A DNA stretch of 64,000 bases, from assembly GCA_021234155.1 (NCBI GenBank), contig JAJEKV010000068.1:62001-126000 (forward strand). Reading direction: 5' to 3'. The notes beneath the pieces are model-generated. The model ran no database searches, had not been told where the DNA came from, and saw nothing but the letters and a program-made list of their open reading frames with translations. Both the position numbers and the translations under genes were made by a program. Of the stretch, positions 56,251 through 64,000 are shown one piece after another (the first letter of the stretch is position 1; each line of letters begins with the position of its first letter). Source of the stretch: Isoetes taiwanensis (Eukaryota; Streptophyta; Lycopodiopsida; Isoetales; Isoetaceae).

Positions 56251-57300
56251 GTGATGCACGTGCACGATCACATGTCCTTATACTAGTATTCCATGTAAGA
56301 CAAGTTACTTCAACTACTTCAATTACTTAACACCTATTTTTGCATAACAAAACCATCAAGAATTTGATTTGCATTCCTTGAGGGGGTGCAGGACCGCTGC
56401 AAAAATGCAATATCTCATCTATTGTCCCTTTACCCCTCATGCTTATAGAAAACTAGAGTGCAAAGGCATTATGAAGATCCCAAAATTGAATTGAACTGAA
56501 TTTAACTTTAACATCCATGGGAACCAACAAGTCTATCAGATCGTGTGTGTGTGTGTTAACAGTGTGTGTAATATGACATAACATGACATAATACAATAGA
56601 ACAGAACATAACAAAGCTAGACAATCACAGCAGAGTTATGTAACCCACAACATTTCATGGCACTCTAGTGAAAAATAGAATTAAAGTAAACTCACAACTG
56701 GTTTTAAAGATCACACTTTCCATCTAGATTGCACATAAACAGCCTAGAATATAGGAAAACCATCACAAATCCCAATCCAAATATGAAAATATATTTAGAT
56801 TTAATGGGAAGAGAAATATATGATGATATGAAACGATAACAGATGGAAATAGTCAATTTGAAACTGTTTAAGCATTCAGCAAGCACAGATGTCCATTAAA
56901 ACATTGAAAGAATGAATGAGTAGAACCGTTGTACGCAAATCCAAAACCTAAGATTAAGGATTGATGCTGGTACCTGCAGACCATCCAAGAGCTTGCTAGT
57001 AAATGCAATAGTAACTAGACTTGGGAACTGCAGGCGTCAACACATCAATCCACTTGTTATCGATGTCCAAACTTAGCAGATGGATAACTACACACAAGTT
57101 TATGACATCACATGAACATGAACAATTCATTCCCAATTAAAGCAAACTTTTAATTATACTGCCGGGAGCGGAATATCACAGACATGCTAATTCAGAAATC
57201 TTGACAACGAATTGAATAACTTAGAAAGAAATCCAAATCATCATACTCCTACTGGATTATAGAACCGGATTCCACTATGATACCTCATTTACACTTGAAT
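56251..57300. other. No gene seen
   Basis: AT-rich. A short (GT)n lies near 56543-56555 and ACATAAC/ACATAAT repeats near 56575-56610. Confidence 0.45.
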
Positions 57301-57345
57301 GCAAAATTGAGACTCATCTGAAGGACTAACGAGTCTTGAGAATAA

Positions 57346-57580
57346 TCTGAAGGACTAAAGAGTCCGTTCTTATAGCCCAAGCCAGAAACTTATAAGGCAT
57401 TTACAGCATGTTTAATGCAAGACTGAGAATTTTCTGAAAGACTAGAGAGCCAGCTCAATAAGCCCAAGACAGAAAATTTACCTGGCCAGTAAAGCAAACT
57501 CTCAGTTGAAAGCAAGATAGACAATAAACTGAGGGACTAAAGAGCCAGCTCTATTAGCCCAAGACAGAAGTTTACCGCAT
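57346..57580 (+). repeat. Three diverged ~90-bp units
   Basis: CTGAAGGACTAAAGAGTCCG, CTGAAAGACTAGAGAGCCAG and CTGAGGGACTAAAGAGCCAG start units at about 57346, 57434 and 57529, each followed by TAGCCCAAG(C/A)CAGAA. Confidence 0.75.
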
Positions 57581-57589
57581 AGTCTCCCA

Positions 57590-58030
57590 TCAAGTTAATA
57601 GCCAACCGGAATAGAACAAAGAGGAAACGACATAGGCAGTAAAACCGAATCCAAAACCAGAGGGAGAAAGTAAATAAGACAGAGGAAAGACAGAAACGGC
57701 AGAGACGAAATGCTACAGGCAAAAATCGGCCCAGGACAAAAATGTAGCACGATAAAACCAACGAACCAACAAAAGGCAACCAAAACTTAAAAACCGAACC
57801 CGCTAAAGGGGACACGACCAACAGTAAAAAATAAAAAAACAAAAGACAACCCACCTGAAGGTGCAGCCGCATAAGCAAAGAAGCAGAGGAGCTTCAAAGA
57901 GGGATCCAAACGACAAGCAGAAAGGGACTAAGAAAAGGGGGGACCAGAGGAGAAAAAGGAAAAATCAAAAATAAATTCAAAAATAAATTAACCAACAAAA
58001 AAATGAAATAAAAAGGAAGGAACAAAAACC
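57590..58030. other. Purine-rich segment, no gene
   Basis: Plus strand rich in A and G (GAAACG, GGGAGAAAG words). The minus strand gives long hydrophobic frames (57537-57878, 57894-58286) that I judge compositional. Confidence 0.5.
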
Positions 58031-58326
58031 ATGAACACGAATAAATAACCTCAGAAACTGGAGCAACAAGATGGGCCGATAAAAGCAGTTCACATAGGTA
58101 AATTGCCCAGATGAACCATGTACTAAGAGAACACATACTGCAAGACTCAACGCTGTCTCTACCACAATTACCCGTGGCAATGGATGAAAGCACAATAAGA
58201 TTATTATCCCAAAGTCTAAACTTTGGATAGATCTTGTAAAAATGACGAAAAATGCATTCAATAAGTGTAAATGACAATGTAGACACTACATCACCTGTGA
58301 CCCAAAATCGTGCAAGGGTAAGAATA

Positions 58327-58328
<2 letters not shown>

Positions 58329-58401
<73 letters not shown>
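58329..58401. repeat. (TG)25 then (GA)n microsatellite
   Basis: (TG)n at 58329-58378, (GA)n to 58401, then AAATG units. The order GA then AAATG is repeated at 59412. Confidence 0.97.
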
Positions 58402-59400
58402 AATGAAATGAAATGAAATTTATTATTACGCCTTCGAGACCGCCCAGTCTATGAGACGATTACATTGCACTCAAAATTATAAAATAAGTCATCCAAGGCC
58501 CTCGAGAACAACACATTGGGCCCTCTACCTCAATCTCCGTCACCCTTTGTTGCTTCATCGACCTCTATGGTTAAGAATGTCCATAATACAACCTCCAATG
58601 CATGAGCCCCGCCTCGCCGAAAGAAATCAACAAGCGAAATAGCAGACTGATTTATGCTTGACCCGGGATATCCCAATAAGCCGACAAAAAGCAGACATGG
58701 GCCTCATCTTCTACTACTCCCCAAGATCACATAGCTACAATGTCTAAGATCATGTGCAATGTCCCGCCATCTCCGATCTCCACACCAAGCCTGTGAGCTC
58801 AACTGTATTCTTAGCATTGCATGCCTAAGTTTCACTTCGATATGGGTTCCTAAGATACCGTGGTTTTGCAGAGATGGATTTATGTGAGCCTTTATAATAC
58901 TCTTTTTTCTTCACAAACTGGCACGCCCATGACTTACTCAAGAAACTATCTCGAACCCAACCACTAATGTCCTCTTTGTGCATCTCCAAATCTCAGAGGT
59001 TCATCCCCCATTTCATAAGCCATCTGCCTCATATCCAAGACACCTTTTTTACTCGGTTTCCTCTAAAGCAAATCTAGGCAAGCTTATTATTCTAAGATAT
59101 CATATAGGACTTTTGCACATATAGCGCAAGAGGTCTCCAAAGAGCCTCAGAAAAGTGGCATCATTCCACTTTCAACTAGCATCATGTCATATGGTGTTTG
59201 CATCTTTGTGCCCAACTCCGCATGAAAAAAATTCTTCAGATCTTTTCCACTTTTGCCGCCTATCATTAGCAAGGCCTGGTCCCCGCACTTCACAAACCAT
59301 ATAGCACAACCGCCCCTCGACAAGCACCTTGTAGAGCATACGCCCATCTCAAAATTCCATATCTCCAAGATTCATTCATAGCACTTCCTTTGTATAGTAT
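58401..59400 (-). pseudogene. Non-L1 LINE copy A, C-terminus and 3' UTR
   Basis: On minus, 59368-59147 reads FFHAELGTKMQTPYDMMLVE and SGMMPLF, the post-RT segment typical of LINEs outside L1 (pattern ElGr.PL). The 3' end is (CATTT)n followed by a TC microsatellite at 58401-58420, matching the tail of copy B. 5' truncated at about 59400. Confidence 0.6.
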
Positions 59401-59408
59401 ACAACGCT

Positions 59409-59411
<3 letters not shown>

Positions 59412-59475
<64 letters not shown>
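59412..59475. repeat. (GA)n microsatellite
   Basis: About 32 GA units, then AAATGAAATGAAATGAAATG. On the minus strand this lies just beyond the 3' tail of LINE copy B. Confidence 0.97.
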
Positions 59476-59478
<3 letters not shown>

Positions 59479-62400
59479 GAAATGAAATGAAATGTTATTA
59501 CGCCCCATGGAGACCCCGAGGTCTATAAGACGCTACAATGTTCTTACATCAATTATTCGTGAGGAATCCTCCTCAAGGAATCTCAGCCCTCTCCCAATCA
59601 CCCTCATCCACTCCCTAAAACCATATATGTAATTGATTAATACATGCTTCTCTACATTGTAATACTTCAATAGCCAAACTACTCTAAAATGTCGCACTAT
59701 TTCCCAAACAATGTGTCGACAATCCACCTTTACTTGATGTCGATTCTCAAAGATCTCATAGGTCGCAATCAATCACATATGGCTCTATCCTCCGCTCGAA
59801 GCAATGGCCAAGATTCTGTATGTTCTTTTTCCCTTGGGATTTTACACCAAATTCAAAATTCTCTATCCCGAAGTCCGTGGTGGAGAGCTAAGTCCTCGAT
59901 CCCTCACTGGATGGCGGTCTTTTACCTATAGAGATGTTTGCTTGTAAGGGCTCACCAAGTGTCAAGTATGGGTTCATATGTGAGTGATATGAGTCCATCT
60001 TAGTCCGCGGGATCTCATCCACAGCCAACTTGTCTATTATCTTCATCTTTATCCAATGTCTTACATCTCCATCATACAATAGTGCCTCCCATGGATATAC
60101 CTCACCTCACTGTGCTCACCAACACGTCAAGATACCATCCACTTCCCACTTAGCCGCAAAGATTGCCTTATGAGGAAGCCCATTCCTACACCTCTAGTTT
60201 CCTTTCCTTAACTTTACATATCCGACATACATCGCACTACTGGCTCCTCCTCCATCGGCATTGTCGCGATTCACCTAATAGCATAGGATAAGGGATTGTA
60301 CTTCTTTACACCTAGTTCCTTTGCCCCTCGTGAAATCCCTTTTAAAACAATGCTCAATTTCTTCCCACAACTTTTAGGTAAGCTTTGGCCCCATGTTTGA
60401 GAGCCATGAGCACTCCGCCACTGCCCTGCATTTCAACACAAAGAAAAGCTTGAATCTCAAAGGCCAAGACCAGCATGTACCTCCGCGAAACTCCCAAGTA
60501 GTAAGTTATACAATGCCTTAAGGCCACCTTCCACCCTTTATGCTATATGTAGCATTCCACCCGTGGTTTCTAGAATTTCAAGGCCTAGATATTTATAGGA
60601 ATCACTGTGTCCAGATTTCTCCCATTGGTAGCGACACATGCCCGCTTTTAAGAACTCTAACCGGCCATAATTGTTTTATCTAAATTTACTCCTCGTGATA
60701 CCGTTGTGGCTGCTTGACAATGCATCTAGATGTTTCTCGCGATCCGCCAGGTGTTCGGGCAAATATAAATCCACATCATCAAGATACATCAAAGTTTCGG
60801 TCAATGCACTCCATTCAGATCTGTACCAGCCCTCCATTAGCTGCAAGCCAATCATCCAAGCTATCAATAAACAGTCCGAACAAGGTTACGGTATTTAAGC
60901 GCAGCCTTGTTTAACTCCAATACCGCCATTGTATCGTATACTGCTTATACAAAGGGAAACATAATTGTACCAATACCTTTTCATACAACGCTTATTCCTC
61001 ATTCCGCCTGTACTTGTTTGCTCCTGGCCTTCTTCCAGTACCCACTAACGCCTTTTAAAGCTCCAGCGTATAAACCGGCTTCTTCTTACCCTCTCACAAT
61101 CCATAAGAGTTTTCTAATGTAATCAAGTGGATCAATTGTAGACCCATTTGCCCGAAGCCCGCCTCGGTTTCGGCTTCCTTTACATCCCTTTCCTCCATTG
61201 GCTTAATCTCTTTCCCATAGTGGCAAACAATTTTGAGAATAAACTACTTACCATCGCTGTACGAGAAGTTGTTGGCCTCTCGGCTGGTCAATTCCCCTTC
61301 CGTGATCGGGTACAACACGGGTTAATCATGTCTCCTCGGGAAGCCATGTATCGCCATTCATATTGAGTAATTTGGTTATACCCAGATACCCTAACATTTT
61401 AAGCTCCATTTTGTCTCCTCGTGACCAAGGTCTTGGCCCCTAGCTTTACCGCTTGCCGCCTTTTGAATTCCAGCCACCACTTCTTCTTTGGTTATGACCA
61501 TTCTAGATTTCCCTTTGCTTGTATCTTCCTGTGGTTCCGCTACATGATACAAATGAATGCAAGTATGTCAGCCATAGTTCCCTGGGACATCCTGTAACAA
61601 ATGATTTCATTTTGGGTTTGATTTTTTCATTTTACTCCAAAACTTTTTGTTCCTTAAGATATTCTTGGACCAGCTGCTCCTTGCCTCTCATAAAGATATA
61701 TGCCCTCTTTTCCTTCCATTGTCTTCATGCCCCTTTTCTAATTGCCTTTTCTCTCACACCTTTTGCTTTCCTCCTAATTCCCTTCTTCTATCTTTACCCT
61801 CATCAAACCATGTTGCATTTCAATCCCTTAACAACCCTTCTCGAATAAAAGATGAATGCAAATTTTAGCAACATCGCAGGATATTTTCATTTAATTTATT
61901 AACTTCATCCGGGAAGCAAGATACATTCCTAGTTTCCTTCATTGTACCTCAAAATCACTTCTATATTGCTTTAGTTTTTTATGTTCATACCTCTACTTTG
62001 TGCTGTTATGTCCTGCTTCAGATTTCACTGCAGAGAATGGGAGAAACCCACATGAAAGTGGTTCCTATTCGATCTTTCATCCATGACCACAAAGTCTGGA
62101 TGTATTGGGATGTATTTTCTCCACAGATATAATCGACCACACTTCTTTGTCCGCAAGAATCCTCATGATCCGAAATCTACTTATTCCATTTGAGAATCTC
62201 GTGGCCATTGGAAAGCCGCTACAAAGATTTAACAAGTGCCTCCAGCTGCTATAGACTCTGTCAAGGATCTTCTACTCCACCCACCTGGCTCTGCTGGTGT
62301 TCTGCCTCCTGCTTCTTCCAGCCATATTGGGTCTCTCCATATCCACACATATGATGTTGTTTGATGCCTCCCAGTCTCCATTAAAGTCTCCAGCTTACAT

Positions 62401-62570
62401 AACTTGTCCCCGCCTCCTGATAAACCATAACATCTTGTTCCAGGGTCGAAGGAATGGAATGGACACCAAGCATCCTACAAAGATGTGCATATGTTTGTTT
62501 ATGCATGGAGCAAAGTAGAAAAGGCATTGCCATGCATATTACATCCCATCCCTTGAGCTGCAACCGCATA
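59476..62570 (-). pseudogene. Non-L1 LINE copy B: endonuclease and RT remnants
   Basis: Minus strand, 5' to 3': GVHSIPSTLEQDVMVYQEAG (about 62460) and GDFNGDWEASNN (about 62370, GDFN motif); DFVVMDERSNRNHFHV (about 62080); GVKQGC and TLFGLFIDSLDDWLAANGG (about 60910-60840); YLDDVDLYLPEHLADREKHL (about 60780, the catalytic YxDD); a 3' UTR ending (CATTT)n at 59476. The VKQGC..TLFGL block matches the plus-strand copy at 54875, so both belong to one family. Frames shift repeatedly and stops are common. Length is near complete for ORF2 but nothing is functional. Confidence 0.72.
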
Positions 62571-62626
62571 TTGATTTACTGAGAATCCCTTTCAACTCAA
62601 GAACAACACGCTTCATAACCAAGGCC

Positions 62627-62688
62627 TATATATATATATATATATATGGAGAGTATATATATATATATATAAGGAGAGAGAGATATAT

Positions 62689-62723
<35 letters not shown>

Positions 62724-62788
62724 GAGAGAGAGAGAGGCAGAGAGAGCAGGAGAGAGAGAGAGGAGAGAGAGGAGAGAGAGAGAGAGAG

Positions 62789-62874
<86 letters not shown>
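62627..62874. repeat. (TA)n and (GA)n microsatellite block
   Basis: (TA)n at 62627-62647 and 62654-62670, then imperfect (GA)n from 62692 to 62874. Arg/Glu and Ser/Leu frames across it are artefacts. Confidence 0.97.
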
Positions 62875-62875
<1 letters not shown>

Positions 62876-62936
62876 CTTGGTTTTTTATGCCCTCAAATCC
62901 ATTTTTGAGCATATGCACATGATCTCGTGTCCCAAC

Positions 62937-64000
62937 CAGCTCAAACATGCTATGGTGTCAAACATGCTGCAGGCTCAAACATACACAAGGTGGCTCAAAC
63001 ATGCCACAAAGGTGGCTCCAACATGCTAATGCTTTGGGCTCTAACATGCCATGCAAATCAATATGCCAACGCAGCAAACATGCCACGGCTCCACCCGCCA
63101 CCTAGTCTAACATGCCAAGGTGGCTCACAACATGTCACTAGGGCTTAAACATGCTAAGTTGGCTCCGGGCCACCAGGGTCTCCAGATGCCACCTGTGAGC
63201 TCCAACATGCCACCTAGGCTCACCACGCCAAAGTGGCTCAAACATGCCACGCAACCCAAATACTGGGCTACAGTAGGCTCCAAGGTGTTCAAACACGCCA
63301 CCTAGGCTCCAACATGACAAGGTGGCTCTGCCTGCCACATGGGTAATCAACATGCCACCTAGGTTCCAACATGCCAAGGGTGGCTCAACATGCCACACAT
63401 GTAATCTAACATGCCACGGTTCCAAATATTGGTGGTTTCTCTAACATGCCACCTAGGTCAAACATGCTAAGGTGGTTCCAACATGCAAATGATTTTCGAA
63501 CATGCCACCTTGTGGCCCAACGTACTCAAACATGCCATGCAAGTTCCAAAGATGTGCCACCTATGCTCCAACCTGCCAAGTGTGGCTTCTTCCCAAATAT
63601 GCCACTGGGCCCAACATGCCACCTAGGGTCTTAACATTCCTAGGGTGGTCTAAACATGCCACATAGGCTCCTCAAACATACCATGCAAGTCACCTTAGGG
63701 TCCAACACGCCAAGGTGAGCCTAACATGCCACCTAGGCTCAAACGTACAAGGTAAGTTTCAAACATCTTAGAATCTAACATTAACTTAGGCTCAACATGC
63801 CAGTGGCTCAAACATTAAGGTGGGAATTCAAACATGCCACCAAGGTAGCCTCAAACATTACCAAGGTGGTTCAAACATGCCACGCAAAGGTGGTTCCAAC
63901 ACGCCAAGGTGGTCTAACACGTTACACATGATCAACATGCCATGCAGTTCCATTACGCCAAGTGGCTCAAACATGCCACGCAATTCCACCCATGCCACCT
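62937..64000 (+). repeat. 19-bp array, third block, highly diverged, runs off the window
   Basis: Repeated AACATGCCACCTAGGCTC and CCAAGGTGGCTCAAACATG units with many indels, far less regular than at 10633-12293. The arrays share one unit; this one is older or has decayed faster. It continues past the window end. Confidence 0.88.

Noticed and set aside
57300-57580. Hammerhead ribozyme (CTGA...GAGTCC motifs in tandem, as in retrozymes)
   Set aside because: The core CTGANGA and paired GAAAC are not both present; only a small GGACT/AGTCC hairpin recurs.
57537-58286. Minus-strand hydrophobic ORFs as membrane proteins
   Set aside because: The plus strand is purine-rich, so hydrophobic codons dominate the complement; overlapping frames look alike and no family is recognised.
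62613-62948. Ser/Leu and Arg/Glu repeat ORFs
   Set aside because: Products of a (GA)n microsatellite.

Overview
This window reads as nuclear DNA of a land plant with a large, repeat-rich genome. A fern or other non-flowering lineage is possible, but the sequence does not settle the species. The support is: a Helitron helicase, plant L1-type LINEs with a C-terminal zinc-binding RT-associated domain, CACTA-like ends, introns with plant-like GT..AG signals, and a C-terminal Stig1-like cysteine-rich domain. I see no intact conventional protein-coding gene. The best gene-like items are a spliced four-exon gene of unknown function (5999-6737), the Stig1-like terminus (33134-33310, minus), and several gene fragments that look captured by transposons.

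Layout. 1-3294 is the 3' part of an autonomous-type Helitron: a frameshifted helicase end, a 21-bp tandem repeat, a polypurine tract of about 1.7 kb, and a hairpin plus CTAG terminus. 3295-9850 holds two more Helitron 3' ends, repeat copies, the spliced gene, and a Helitron-like region carrying a decayed protein-kinase fragment. 9859-14160 is a composite of a CACTA-like end, a 19-bp tandem array (1.66 kb) and a large imperfect palindrome. About 15.9-21.3 kb is a probable Helitron with captured exons, interrupted by a 3.28-kb L1-type LINE with a 13-bp target duplication. 21340-23095 is a tandem repeat of about 583 bp with GGT/GGA-rich blocks. 23096-27066 is a foldback-like element made of TTTCGCGTAAGCGAAAC palindromes, with a complete Helitron (23582-26204) inserted exactly between A and T. 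27067-31257 is a segment of about 4.2 kb that splits a repeat also seen whole at 4738-5656; it carries unidentified degenerate coding sequence.

31.5-40.5 kb holds the Stig1-like fragment, a 486-bp duplication, two very short retroposon insertions with target-site duplications, and a MITE of about 430 bp. 40552-44434 is a second complete Helitron with both ends visible and an FKBP-like fragment inside. 44.8-50.4 kb has a second CACTA-like end with a 19-bp array, a minus-strand L1-type LINE 3' half, and an inverted copy of the 4432-4584 repeat. 50.4-53.2 kb is AT-rich and featureless. 53241-55140 and 58400-62570 are decayed LINEs of a second, non-L1 clade with endonuclease and RT motifs. Between them lie a GGT-rich repeat copy, a third CACTA-like end and a 157-bp array. 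The window ends in GA/TA microsatellites and another diverged 19-bp array.

No metabolic or defensive system is encoded here. The biology is nested transposition: Helitrons capturing exons, LINEs inserting into them, and CACTA-like or foldback elements carrying satellite arrays. All family assignments come from motifs read by eye, without database searches.
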